A stretch of DNA of 41,621 nt from assembly GCA_947588895.1 (NCBI GenBank), contig CANQBF010000007.1:1-41621 (forward strand), given 5' to 3'. Position numbers and translations under genes: made by a program. Each line of letters starts with the position of its first letter. Position 1 is the stretch's first letter. Of the stretch, positions 26,932 through 36,545 are shown in pieces. The notes under the pieces were generated by a model that did not search any database, was not told the origin of the DNA, and worked only from the letters and a program-made list of their open reading frames with translations. The stretch comes from an uncultured Bacilli bacterium (GTDB lineage: Bacteria; Bacillota_I; Bacilli_A; RF39; UBA660).

Positions 26932-27522
26932 GTGATAAGTATGGATTTTTTTAATAATTTATATAATTTAATAATTAATTTTATAAACTCATCTTCGATA
27001 TATGGGCCACTTTTAGCATGTTTCTTAATAGTTATTGAATCGATTTTACCAATATTACCATTATTTGTTTTTATAAGTATTATATTTATAGCATATGGTT
27101 ATGTTATTGGTTTTATAATTTCCTATATCTTAACCATAGTAGGGTGTATTTTAGCTTTCTTTTTAGTAAGAAAAGTATTTACTAAACATTTTGATAGAAA
27201 ATTTCGGAAAAAGATGAATATTGATAAATTAATGAAAAAAATAGATAAAATGAAATTATCTACATTATCATTAATTATAGCTATTCCTTTTACACCAGCA
27301 TTCTTAATTAATATTTGTGCTGCTTTATCTAAAATGGACTTTAAAAAATATTTTTACTCACTTTTAATTGGTAAAGTTTCCCTTGTTTTCTTTTGGGGCT
27401 TTATTGGTACAAGTCTTGTTGAAAGTTTAAAGAATCCTAAAATATTAATTGTTATTGTTATAATGCTTTTAGGAGCTTATATAGCAAGTAGATTAGTTAC
27501 TAAGAAACTAGATATTGAATAG
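26932..27522 (+). CDS. VTT-domain/DedA-TVP38-like membrane protein (likely start ATG 26941)
   Basis: Multi-TM; GPLLACFLIVIESILPILPLFVFI..., AIPFTPAFLINICAALSKMDFKKYFYSLLIGK. Confidence 0.75.
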   Translation: MISMDFFNNLYNLIINFINSSSIYGPLLACFLIVIESILPILPLFVFISIIFIAYGYVIGFIISYILTIVGCILAFFLVRKVFTKHFDRKFRKKMNIDKLMKKIDKMKLSTLSLIIAIPFTPAFLINICAALSKMDFKKYFYSLLIGKVSLVFFWGFIGTSLVESLKNPKILIVIVIMLLGAYIASRLVTKKLDIE

Positions 27523-27607
27523 ACATATGTTTACAACGATAATTTTATATATTGTTGACACTTTAAACAAATAATTATATGATTTAAATAGTAAAGTAGG
27601 TGAATTT

Positions 27608-28765
27608 ATGGATGGCAAAGTTTTTATATATGTGAATAAGTTAGTTAATAATATAGCTAATAGTTTAGGTATAAAAATAAATGCAAGGGAAGTAGCCAAT
27701 ATCATTGATAGTATTGTTAAAAAATATTCAAATGAAGATATTATTGATGGTAAAGCTGATGCAGAAATCAAAAATTATATTGCAAACAAATATAATCGTA
27801 CAATAACAAATAATGTAAAAGAAGAATTAGAACCTATAGAAACATCTAAAGAAAATAATAATGATATTTTTAGTGGTATTAAAATAGCTAATGAACATCG
27901 AGAAGAAGCTTTAGAAACAGAAAGATATATTCGAAATTACGTTCAAAATATGAATCTAACGGAAGCCGATATCTTATGGATTATTGGACAATTAAAAAGT
28001 TCATATAAACATGTTGAAATAGTTGAAGATTTATCTTTAGATGAAATTGATAGTTTATTAGAAATTATTAATTTAAAAAATAATTCCACTACTAAAGAAG
28101 AAGAACAAAAGAATGTAATTGTAAGTAAAGAGAAGAAATCAAAATTAAAAAAGGATGCAATTAAAAAAATATTAACTTTTGTAGTTGTGGGAAGTATGTC
28201 TTTATCCTTATTAAGTACATATAAAAAACATCAAGAAAAGAAAGAATTTATTAATAATATGGAAAGTTCGATTGAAACAATTATTAATCAAAATGATGAA
28301 CCAATATCAGAAATTGCTTCATTAGCAGTTGATTTTGAAAAAAATCCTAATATAATAACGAAAAATGCTTCGCCAGTATATAGTGGTAATGAAATATACA
28401 CTGATTATAACCCTAAAGGTATTGCTGAAGATATAAAAGATGTTACTAATATTAATTCAGATACTTTAGATTCCATGATTATATATACATTTTCTCATAT
28501 GCAAGTAGATATAAATACTAAAATAAAAACAATGAATCAAGTATTTAAAGAGTTAGGTATAAACGAAGATTTTGTTAGTTATATGTTAAATAATGTTGAA
28601 ATAGATAATAAAGAAGAAATAGCTGAACAAATTAAAAGTGGTAATAAAGATGTTTTAAATAAATTAGCTCAAGAATTTTTAAAGACAAAATATAATGTTT
28701 ATTTAGAAGATTATGATAATATACAAGAAATAGGAGATAATATAAATGGACCAAGTAAACATTAA
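27608..28765 (+). CDS. Hypothetical single-TM protein
   Basis: SD aggtg; charged N-terminal half, TM IKKILTFVVVGSMSLSLLSTY, extracytoplasmic C-terminal half. Confidence 0.65.
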   Translation: MDGKVFIYVNKLVNNIANSLGIKINAREVANIIDSIVKKYSNEDIIDGKADAEIKNYIANKYNRTITNNVKEELEPIETSKENNNDIFSGIKIANEHREEALETERYIRNYVQNMNLTEADILWIIGQLKSSYKHVEIVEDLSLDEIDSLLEIINLKNNSTTKEEEQKNVIVSKEKKSKLKKDAIKKILTFVVVGSMSLSLLSTYKKHQEKKEFINNMESSIETIINQNDEPISEIASLAVDFEKNPNIITKNASPVYSGNEIYTDYNPKGIAEDIKDVTNINSDTLDSMIIYTFSHMQVDINTKIKTMNQVFKELGINEDFVSYMLNNVEIDNKEEIAEQIKSGNKDVLNKLAQEFLKTKYNVYLEDYDNIQEIGDNINGPSKH

Positions 28766-28985
28766 TGTTATAACTTTAGATAATAATAAAAAATATGAAG
28801 TTATTGATCGAGTAATTATTGATAATAAAATATATTTACTCTTAATCAATGAAGAAGATGAAAAAGATAAATGCATTAGAAAATACATTAAAGAAGATGG
28901 TAAAGAAATGATAACCACTTTAGAATTAGATGAATTAGAAAAAGTATTAGAAATATTTACAAAGAAATATAAAGGAGATAGATAA
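28746..28985 (+). CDS. Small conserved-type hypothetical protein (79 aa)
   Basis: Overlaps previous ORF by 20 nt with SD ggagataatata; coding-like composition, co-directional. Confidence 0.6.
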   Translation: MDQVNINVITLDNNKKYEVIDRVIIDNKIYLLLINEEDEKDKCIRKYIKEDGKEMITTLELDELEKVLEIFTKKYKGDR

Positions 28986-28987
28986 TA

Positions 28988-29449
28988 ATGAAAGAAAAAA
29001 GAAATATAATACTTGGAATATTATTAATTATAGGAGTGTGTTTTTTAACAACTGGATGTAAATTTGAAAAAATAACTACGGAAGAATTTAAGAAACATTT
29101 TTCAGCTTTAGGCTATACAATTAGTGAAACAGAAGAAGCACCATATGAGTCTAAAACTTATGTAGTTGCATCTAAAGAAGATGTACCATATAAGATTGAA
29201 TATTATGAATTTGAAAAAGAAGTAGATGCTAAAAAAGTATTAAAAAAATATGAAGATAGTATTGTAAATTATATTACTAGTGATTCTCAAAATCAAAAAA
29301 CAACTGGTGCAATCATGGGTAAGATAGTAGCAGTTTCAGATAATGAATATATTGTTATGTCAAGAATTCAAAATACTTTGATCTTTGTTGCAGGTACTAA
29401 AGATTATCAACAAGAGATAGATAAATTACTTGGCGATATAACTTATTAA
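28988..29449 (+). CDS. Putative lipoprotein
   Basis: Signal peptide with lipobox-like LTTGC: KRNIILGILLIIGVCFLTTGCKFEK. Confidence 0.75.
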   Translation: MKEKRNIILGILLIIGVCFLTTGCKFEKITTEEFKKHFSALGYTISETEEAPYESKTYVVASKEDVPYKIEYYEFEKEVDAKKVLKKYEDSIVNYITSDSQNQKTTGAIMGKIVAVSDNEYIVMSRIQNTLIFVAGTKDYQQEIDKLLGDITY

Positions 29450-29456
29450 TAGTATT

Positions 29457-29487
29457 GTTGAAAACAAAATAGTTTTCAACTTTTTTT
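29457..29487 (+). terminator. Rho-independent terminator
   Basis: GTTGAAAAC-AAAATA-GTTTTCAAC followed by T7. Confidence 0.85.
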
Positions 29488-29553
29488 ATATAATAATTGA
29501 AAAATTATAAATTTTTAGATATACTTATATATGTAAGATAAAGAGGTTTTTAT

Positions 29554-31959
29554 ATGGCTAGTATTGGAGAACATTTTAAAACTAATAAAGATAACCTTAT
29601 AAGTGATGAAAAAGCTATCATTAAAGGAGCGAATTATCGGATAACTATATTAAGTGAACGTTTAATTCGTTTTGAATATTCAACTGATGGTAATTTTTAT
29701 AATGGAGAAACAGAAATAGTACATAATCGTAAATTTGACGTTCCTAAATTTAAAATAGAACAAGATGAAAAATTTATTGCAATTACTACTAAATACTTTA
29801 CTTTACAATATGCTAAAGAAAAACCTTTTAAAGGTCCATCATTTGCTCCAGATTCAAATTTAAAAGTTAAATTAATTAATACGGATAAAATGTGGTATTT
29901 TAATCATCCGGAAGCTCGTAATTTTAAAGGTAGTGCATTTAGTATTGAAAACTTTTTAGATAAAACTGATTTATCTAATGGTTTATATTCAACTGATGGT
30001 TTTGCTGTTATTGACGATTCTAATTCCATGTTAATTGATGATAATGGTTATATGATACCTAATAATACTAATCGAGTAGATGTTTATTTATTTGCCTATC
30101 GAAGAGATTTTGGCCTATGTTTAAAAGATTATTTTACTTTAACGGGAAGACCTCCATTAGTACCTCGTTATGCTTTAGGTATATGGTGGAATAGAGATTT
30201 AATTTATAGTTTTGATGATATTAAAAAATTAATTGACGATTTTAAAAGATATGAAATACCTTTAGCAGTTTTATTATTAAGTGAATTTTGGCATAATAAA
30301 GATAAAAATAATTATAATTTATATAAAACAGGTTATACATTTAATAAAGAATTATTTCCAGACCCTAAAGAATTTATAACTTATCTTCATGATAGAAATA
30401 TTCGTCTTGGTTTAAATTTAGATGGTAGTGAAGGCATTAATTCCTTAAATGATGGCTATTTAAATATGTGTGATGATTTAAATATTGAAAATGGTAAAGT
30501 TATTCCTTTTAGAGCTTTAGATGCTAATTTTATTAATTCCTATTTTTATAATTTAATTAATCCTTTAGATAAATTAGGTGTTGATTTTTATTGGCTTGAT
30601 TCAAAAGATGAAGTTGTAACTAGAGTACTAAATTATTATCACTATAATAATTATAAGAAATCTAATGAAAAAAGAGGCATGATATTATCAAGAAATGGTG
30701 GTAGAGCAGCTCATTTATACCCAGTTCATTATTCAGGAGAAACAAAGGTTGGTTGGGATACTCTTAAATATTTACCATATTTTAATTCAACTGGTAGTAA
30801 TATAGGTCTTTCTTGGTGGAGTCATGATGTTGGGGGATTTAAAAATGGTATTGAAGATGGCGAATTATATTTAAGATATGTTCAATTAGCTACTTATAGT
30901 CCTATATTTAGATTTAGTGCTAGAAGGGGAGCATATTATAAAAGAGAACCATGGCGTTGGGATTATAATACTTATAATATTGTTAAAGATTATTGTAGAT
31001 TACGTCATCAATTAATACCTTATTTATATACAGAAAACTATAAATATCATGATACATTTTTACCAGTTATTCAACCATTATATTATTATTATCCCGAATT
31101 AATTGATGAACCAAATTATAAAAATGAATATTATTTTGGAACAGAAATGTTAATTGCACCGATTACTAGTCCTGAAGATAAAGTTATGAATCGAGCAGTT
31201 GAAAAATTATTTTTACCAAAGGGTGTATGGTATGATTTTAAAACTGGTAAAAAGTTTTTAGGTAATAAAAGATATGTAGCGTTTTATAAAGATGAAGATT
31301 ATCCAGTATTTGCTAAAGCTGGAGCAATAATTCCACTTGCTATTAATGAAGAAAATATTAATAATACGTATTCGCCTCGAAAAATGGAAATAGATGTATT
31401 TCCAGGTAATAGTAATATTTATCGTTTATATGAAGATGATGGTATGTCTAGAATGTTTGAATATGGAGAATATATAATAACAGCGATTGAATTTAATTAT
31501 AGTACAGATGATTATTCATTAAATATTCAACCAGTTGAAGGTAAAACTGGTATAATACCTGATAAAAGAGATTATATTATTAAATTTAGAAATACAAGAC
31601 AACCAGCTAAAGTAAGTGTATCAGTGAATGATATTCCTAAAAAATATAATTCATATATCTTAGATAATGATTTTATAATTGAAATAAATGATGTTGATAC
31701 TAGAAAACCATTAAGTATTAATTGTTCTGGTAAAGATATTGAAATCGATGCAGTTAGAATTATTAATGAAGATATTTATGGTATTATTAGTGATTTAAAA
31801 ATAGAAACATTATTAAAAGAAATTATATCTTCAATAATATTTAGTGATATGCCAATAAGTCAAAAAAGAATAGCAATTAAGAAATTATCTTCATCAGGAT
31901 TAAATCAAATATTCATTAAAATGTTTATTAAATTATTAGAATATATTGAAGAAATATAA
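29554..31959 (+). CDS. GH31-family glycoside hydrolase (alpha-glucosidase-like)
   Basis: RPPLVPRYALGIWWNRDLIYSFDDIKKLIDDFKRYEIPLAVLLLSEFWH; VDFYWLDSKDE; RNGGRAAHLYPVHYSGETKVGWDTLK; SWWSHDVGGFKNG. Confidence 0.9.
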   Translation: MASIGEHFKTNKDNLISDEKAIIKGANYRITILSERLIRFEYSTDGNFYNGETEIVHNRKFDVPKFKIEQDEKFIAITTKYFTLQYAKEKPFKGPSFAPDSNLKVKLINTDKMWYFNHPEARNFKGSAFSIENFLDKTDLSNGLYSTDGFAVIDDSNSMLIDDNGYMIPNNTNRVDVYLFAYRRDFGLCLKDYFTLTGRPPLVPRYALGIWWNRDLIYSFDDIKKLIDDFKRYEIPLAVLLLSEFWHNKDKNNYNLYKTGYTFNKELFPDPKEFITYLHDRNIRLGLNLDGSEGINSLNDGYLNMCDDLNIENGKVIPFRALDANFINSYFYNLINPLDKLGVDFYWLDSKDEVVTRVLNYYHYNNYKKSNEKRGMILSRNGGRAAHLYPVHYSGETKVGWDTLKYLPYFNSTGSNIGLSWWSHDVGGFKNGIEDGELYLRYVQLATYSPIFRFSARRGAYYKREPWRWDYNTYNIVKDYCRLRHQLIPYLYTENYKYHDTFLPVIQPLYYYYPELIDEPNYKNEYYFGTEMLIAPITSPEDKVMNRAVEKLFLPKGVWYDFKTGKKFLGNKRYVAFYKDEDYPVFAKAGAIIPLAINEENINNTYSPRKMEIDVFPGNSNIYRLYEDDGMSRMFEYGEYIITAIEFNYSTDDYSLNIQPVEGKTGIIPDKRDYIIKFRNTRQPAKVSVSVNDIPKKYNSYILDNDFIIEINDVDTRKPLSINCSGKDIEIDAVRIINEDIYGIISDLKIETLLKEIISSIIFSDMPISQKRIAIKKLSSSGLNQIFIKMFIKLLEYIEEI

Positions 31960-32035
31960 TACTTAAATTTAAAAAGTAGTACCTTATGTATTACTTTTTT
32001 TGTTAACTTATAAATTATAACTTTTCAACAAAATA

Positions 32036-32063
32036 TTGACACTCGGGGGGGGTATTACATAAT
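32036..32063 (+). promoter_or_regulatory. Predicted promoter with G8 homopolymer in the spacer (candidate phase-variable switch)
   Basis: TTGACA (32036-32041) - 16 bp spacer CTCGGGGGGGGTATTA containing G8 (32045-32052) - CATAAT (32058-32063). Confidence 0.65.
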
Positions 32064-32123
32064 TATCTTATAAATAAAAAATAAACATAAGTTATTAACA
32101 ACAAGATAGAAAAGGTTAGGATA

Positions 32124-34310
32124 ATGAAAAAAATAAGAGTGAAATATTTTGTAGTAGGAATGTTATTAATATTAGAAATAATATCATTAACATTAATGTA
32201 TAAAAGTAGTCATAATAAAGAAGTAGTATTAGATGAAGTAAAATTAAAAGACTTAATAAAAAATGATATGATATCGATAATGACAGATGAAACAGGAAAG
32301 GGAACATATACAGAATATACAAAAAGTAATACATTTCCAAATAAAAGTTATACATATAACTCAAGTAAAAGTCAATGTATAAATGAAAAAGGTAGTGTAG
32401 TAAATAATGTATTAACATTTGATGGAACAAAAGCAATATTAACATCGAATGAAGGAATGCATTGTACATTATATTTTGATAAAATAATTGGTCCATTAGG
32501 TACATTAAGAGAAAATGATGATGAAAACCAAATAACAGATGATTTAGTAGGAGGAATGTATCGATATCAAGGAACAGATGATGTCAATAATTACATATGT
32601 TTTGGAACAACTAAAAAAGATAAATGTACAAGTGGTACTGGTGAATATGGCGATGGAATAGACAAATATATGTACCGAATAATTGGAGTAACATCAGATG
32701 GAGAGTTAGCTTTAATAAAAGAAAGTGGTGCATGGTGGGATGCATCAATGGGTTCATATGATTGGGATGCTTCAATTTATGATAAAAATGTATGGGAGAT
32801 TTCTGACATATATGAAGATTTAAATGGGCTAAATGAAGAAGCTACGTGGAATAGATTCATAAATAGTAAAAACTATGATTATTTACAAAATGGAAGTATA
32901 TGGTTAGAAAGAATAAATGATCATACTTGGAAATATGGTGAAACAAAAGATTATGGAAATTACAATGGAGATACCATGTATGCAATAGAGAATGTCTTTA
33001 CGAATAGTGTTAAAGCTAAAATAGGATTACAATACATACATGATTATTATTATGCCTATCCAGGTGGTAATCCAGGAAGCCTAGATAATGCTAAAACGTC
33101 ATGGATATTTTTTAAAAACAATATAAATAATGGAGCACATGGGAGTGGTGATTTTTTCATAACTATGTATGGCTATCCTCCTGATTCTAGCACTTATGAA
33201 GCTTTGGCTGTAAATTCTAAGGGTCAAATGGTCAACGTTACCCCAAATGTATATGGTACTTTAGCACGTCCGGTATTTTATCTAAAGCCTGATACTGTAC
33301 TAAAATCAGGAAGTACAGGAAGTATAAACGATCCATACATAATCGATGGAATGGAATCATTAGGAGAATTTTGTGATGGACAAACAAATATGGGAACATG
33401 TATGACTAATAAGAAAAGTACAATAGAAAAAGTAAAAAATTTAACTCCAAATGAAGTAGGAGGAATGTATCGCTATCAAGGAACAGATGGAGTAAATAAT
33501 TGGATATGTTTTGGAGTGACTTATAATTGTGGTAGATATGAAGATTCAATAGATAGATATATGTACCGAATAATTGGAGTAACATCTAATGGTGAGTTAG
33601 CTTTAATAAAAGAAACAGGAATAAAGGAAAATCTAGCATCAATGGTTCAAACATCATTTCAATGGAATAATAAATATCGTGTAGATGAATCTGGATGCGG
33701 AAGTGATGGCTCAAAATGTACATGGCCATTATCAAGAATATACAATAGATTGAATGGATTATGTACATCAAGTAATGCTAATTGTACAGGAGAAGGAACA
33801 GGCTCAACTGGACAAACCAATATTTTTATAGGAAGTAATCATTATACTTATTTAAAAAGTGGAAGTACATGGTTAAATAAAATAGATGAAAATCATTCAT
33901 GGAAATACGGAGATACATCAACGTTTGGTATTTACAATGGAGATAATGCATATTCAATAGAAAGCAAATTTACAACGAGCATACAAGCTAAAATAGGATT
34001 AATGTATTTATATGATTATTTATATGCTTATCCAGGAGGAAATCCAGGAAATGCTAGCACGGCCAAAACATCATGGATAGACCTAAGCAAAGATGGAATT
34101 TCCGAAATATCCTCTGAATGGCTATTAAGTAGATATTATTATAGTGGTCGAGATATTATTGATTGCAATATTATCAAGGACGGGTATAATATTACCGATG
34201 AACTTAATGGTGGAATTTATGGTGTACGTCCAGTATTCTATCTAAAACCTGATGTCAAAATATCAAATGCTGCAGGTAGTAAAAATGATCCCTTTACAAT
34301 ATCAGATTAA
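32124..34310 (+). CDS. Membrane-anchored surface protein with two tandem homologous domains
   Basis: N-terminal TM VKYFVVGMLLILEIISLTLMY; GGMYRYQGTDDVNNYICFG...DKYMYRIIGVTSDGELALIKE and GGMYRYQGTDGVNNWICFG...DRYMYRIIGVTSNGELALIKE; each copy ends in RPVFYLKPD(T/V). SD aaaggttagga. Confidence 0.8.
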   Translation: MKKIRVKYFVVGMLLILEIISLTLMYKSSHNKEVVLDEVKLKDLIKNDMISIMTDETGKGTYTEYTKSNTFPNKSYTYNSSKSQCINEKGSVVNNVLTFDGTKAILTSNEGMHCTLYFDKIIGPLGTLRENDDENQITDDLVGGMYRYQGTDDVNNYICFGTTKKDKCTSGTGEYGDGIDKYMYRIIGVTSDGELALIKESGAWWDASMGSYDWDASIYDKNVWEISDIYEDLNGLNEEATWNRFINSKNYDYLQNGSIWLERINDHTWKYGETKDYGNYNGDTMYAIENVFTNSVKAKIGLQYIHDYYYAYPGGNPGSLDNAKTSWIFFKNNINNGAHGSGDFFITMYGYPPDSSTYEALAVNSKGQMVNVTPNVYGTLARPVFYLKPDTVLKSGSTGSINDPYIIDGMESLGEFCDGQTNMGTCMTNKKSTIEKVKNLTPNEVGGMYRYQGTDGVNNWICFGVTYNCGRYEDSIDRYMYRIIGVTSNGELALIKETGIKENLASMVQTSFQWNNKYRVDESGCGSDGSKCTWPLSRIYNRLNGLCTSSNANCTGEGTGSTGQTNIFIGSNHYTYLKSGSTWLNKIDENHSWKYGDTSTFGIYNGDNAYSIESKFTTSIQAKIGLMYLYDYLYAYPGGNPGNASTAKTSWIDLSKDGISEISSEWLLSRYYYSGRDIIDCNIIKDGYNITDELNGGIYGVRPVFYLKPDVKISNAAGSKNDPFTISD
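32547..34310 (+). repeat. Intragenic tandem duplication (offset 909 bp; copies start near 32547 and 33456)
   Basis: GTAGGAGGAATGTATCG(A/C)TATCAAGGAACAGATG at 32547 and 33456; ATATGTACCGAATAATTGGAGTAACATC in both copies. Confidence 0.85.
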
Positions 34311-34353
34311 ATACTTGTCAACGAAGACGTTAAAATAGAATAAACTTAACCCT

Positions 34354-34380
34354 GAGAGATAGCAATATCTCTCTTTTTTT
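34354..34380 (+). terminator. Rho-independent terminator
   Basis: GAGAGATA-GCAA-TATCTCTC with T run. Confidence 0.85.
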
Positions 34381-34435
34381 GACATTTGAATTTGCAAATA
34401 TATTAAAAATCACAATTATAATATAAAAGTATAAC

Positions 34436-34473
34436 ATGACGAATTTTTTTGCAATTGCAAAGAATTTCGTCAT
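34436..34473. repeat. 38-nt near-perfect palindrome in intergenic region
   Basis: ATGACGAATTTTTTTGCAATTGCAAAGAATTTCGTCAT: 17 of 19 position pairs self-complementary, no spacer. Confidence 0.8.
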
Positions 34474-34712
34474 AAAAGAAGATAAACAATTGGAATATAC
34501 AATTTTCTTTTAGAAGAAAATAGTTTAGATTTATAAAATGTTAAAAGTTATCAATAATTTGGTAGCTTTTTTATTTGATTGTATAAAAATCTTTTAAGAA
34601 TAGGAAAAATAAAGATAAGAATATAGAAATATCTCTCTTTGTTTTTTTCTAAAAATGACTTGTTAAATATAAATTATTAGAGTATAATTAAATAAGAATA
34701 GAAGAGGTTATT

Positions 34713-36455
34713 ATGTTAGGTGAAATATTAGAGATTAAAAATAATTATATTACTATCCAAATTCCTAAAGATGCTGGTAAACTTATGAATATGTATGTTA
34801 AAGTTGTTGATAGTAGTACAACATTTGTTGGAGAAATAATATCTATATCTAAAGAGAGTTTAGGTATTAAATTAATTGGTGAACTTAATAATAATTCTTT
34901 TAGATATGGTTTAACTAAGAATCCTTCTTTAAATGGCAAAGTTGAACTACTTAATGCTGAAGAAATAAAAGTTTTATTTGGTATCAATAATTATAAACCT
35001 AATAATAGCTTATATCTTGGAAAAAGTTATTTATATGAAAATTATCCTATTTACTTAAATATTAATAATCTATTTGCTAATCATTTTGTTATTTTAGGTA
35101 ATTCTGGTTCAGGTAAATCTTGTGGTGTAGCAAGACTTTTACAAAACTTATTTTATAAAAAAGATGCTAGTCCTATTAATTCAACCTTTTTTATAATCGA
35201 TGCTTATGGTGAATATCATGATGCATTTAGTAAAATAGATTATGTTAATCCTAATTTAAGATTTAAATATTATACTAGTGATACTAGTTCTCCTAACTTT
35301 TTAAAAATACCTTTATGGCTTTTAAGTGTTGATGATATCTGTTTATTACTTGAAGTTAATAGTAAGAATCAAATTCCAATTGTTGAAAAAGCATTAAAAT
35401 TAGTTAGAATATTTGTAAAGAATGATGAAGAATCTAATAAATATAAAAATAGTATTATAGCTAAAGCTTTATTAGATGTATTTATTAATGGTAAATCATC
35501 TGCGTCAATAAGAGATCAAATCTATTCTATTTTAACTAAATATAATACTAAAGAATTAAATTTAAATAGTGAAATATATGTACCAGGATATACTAGACCA
35601 TTAAAACAATGTTTAAATATTGATGCCACTGGTAAGATAAGAGAAACTGAATTAGTTATGAATTTTTTACAAAAATTTGTTTTAGAAGATTTAGAATTAA
35701 AATTGCCTGATATATCAATTCATTATACTTTAAAAGATTTATTATATGCTCTAGATTTTGCTTTAATTGATGAAGGTGTACTTAATAGTGAAAGAGTATA
35801 TAATGTAGCAAATGAACTAAGAGTTAGATTAGCTACCATTGTTAATAGTGAATATTGTGATTTCTTTAATGTTGAAGAACATTATGATAGTGATGCTTAC
35901 TTTAAAGAATTAACTACGATAGATGGAATGAAAGCTCAAGTTATTAATATCGATTTAGCTAATATTAATGATCGATTTGCAAAAGTTATTGCTAAAATCT
36001 ATTCTAAATTTATATTTGATTATGAAAAAAATAGCAATGATAGAGCTAAAAATCCTGTTCATATAGTCTTAGAAGAAGCTCATAGATATGTTCAAAATGA
36101 TACAGATGTTCAAATACTTGGTTATAATATATTTGAAAGAATTGCTAAAGAAGGACGTAAATATGGTGTTATGTTAGTTCTTATTTCTCAAAGACCATCA
36201 GAGTTATCTCAAACCGTATTATCACAATGTAGTAATTTCTTAATATTTAAAATATCTCATCCATCAGATATTGAATACATAAGACCAATGATACCATTTA
36301 TAGATGATTCTTTAATTGAAAAAATAAAAAATCAACAAGTAGGTAATGCTTTAATTTTTGGCAATTGCTTTTCTTTCCCAACAATCGTTAACCTAGATTT
36401 AGCATCCCCTCTTCCTGCAAGTCACAGTAGTGATATTGCTAATTGTTGGTTTTAA
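34713..36455 (+). CDS. HerA-like (DUF87) ATPase
   Basis: N-terminal beta-rich HAS-barrel-like region; HFVILGNSGSGKSCGVARLLQNLF; FFIIDAYGEYHDAF; HIVLEEAHRYVQ; RIAKEGRKYGVMLVLISQRPSELSQTVLSQCSNFLIFKISHPSD. Confidence 0.9.
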   Translation: MLGEILEIKNNYITIQIPKDAGKLMNMYVKVVDSSTTFVGEIISISKESLGIKLIGELNNNSFRYGLTKNPSLNGKVELLNAEEIKVLFGINNYKPNNSLYLGKSYLYENYPIYLNINNLFANHFVILGNSGSGKSCGVARLLQNLFYKKDASPINSTFFIIDAYGEYHDAFSKIDYVNPNLRFKYYTSDTSSPNFLKIPLWLLSVDDICLLLEVNSKNQIPIVEKALKLVRIFVKNDEESNKYKNSIIAKALLDVFINGKSSASIRDQIYSILTKYNTKELNLNSEIYVPGYTRPLKQCLNIDATGKIRETELVMNFLQKFVLEDLELKLPDISIHYTLKDLLYALDFALIDEGVLNSERVYNVANELRVRLATIVNSEYCDFFNVEEHYDSDAYFKELTTIDGMKAQVINIDLANINDRFAKVIAKIYSKFIFDYEKNSNDRAKNPVHIVLEEAHRYVQNDTDVQILGYNIFERIAKEGRKYGVMLVLISQRPSELSQTVLSQCSNFLIFKISHPSDIEYIRPMIPFIDDSLIEKIKNQQVGNALIFGNCFSFPTIVNLDLASPLPASHSSDIANCWF

Positions 36456-36479
36456 AGATACTTAAATGTATCTTTTTTT
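36454..36479 (+). terminator. Rho-independent terminator
   Basis: AAAGATAC-TTAAAT-GTATCTTT with T run. Confidence 0.8.
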
Positions 36480-36545
36480 ATGTAAAATAAAACTTGTTAA
36501 TGAATTAAATAACATTTATAATATTAGTAATGGAGGAGTGTATAT

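Noticed and set aside
26920-26941. Possible leaderless start for the VTT/DedA-like gene (TATAAT at 26920-26925, GTG at 26932, ATG at 26941)
   Set aside because: No good -35 element; could be a chance TATAAT in AT-rich DNA.
31971-32002. Imperfect hairpin after the GH31 gene
   Set aside because: AAAAAGTA...TATTACTTTTTT is plausible as a terminator but the stem is weak and contains mismatches.
32116-32505. 129-aa minus-strand ORF
   Set aside because: Antisense to the surface-protein N-terminus; Leu/Tyr/Phe/His-only composition.
34745-34987. 80-aa minus-strand ORF in herA-like gene
   Set aside because: Antisense of the HerA-like N-terminal region; no SD or family resemblance.
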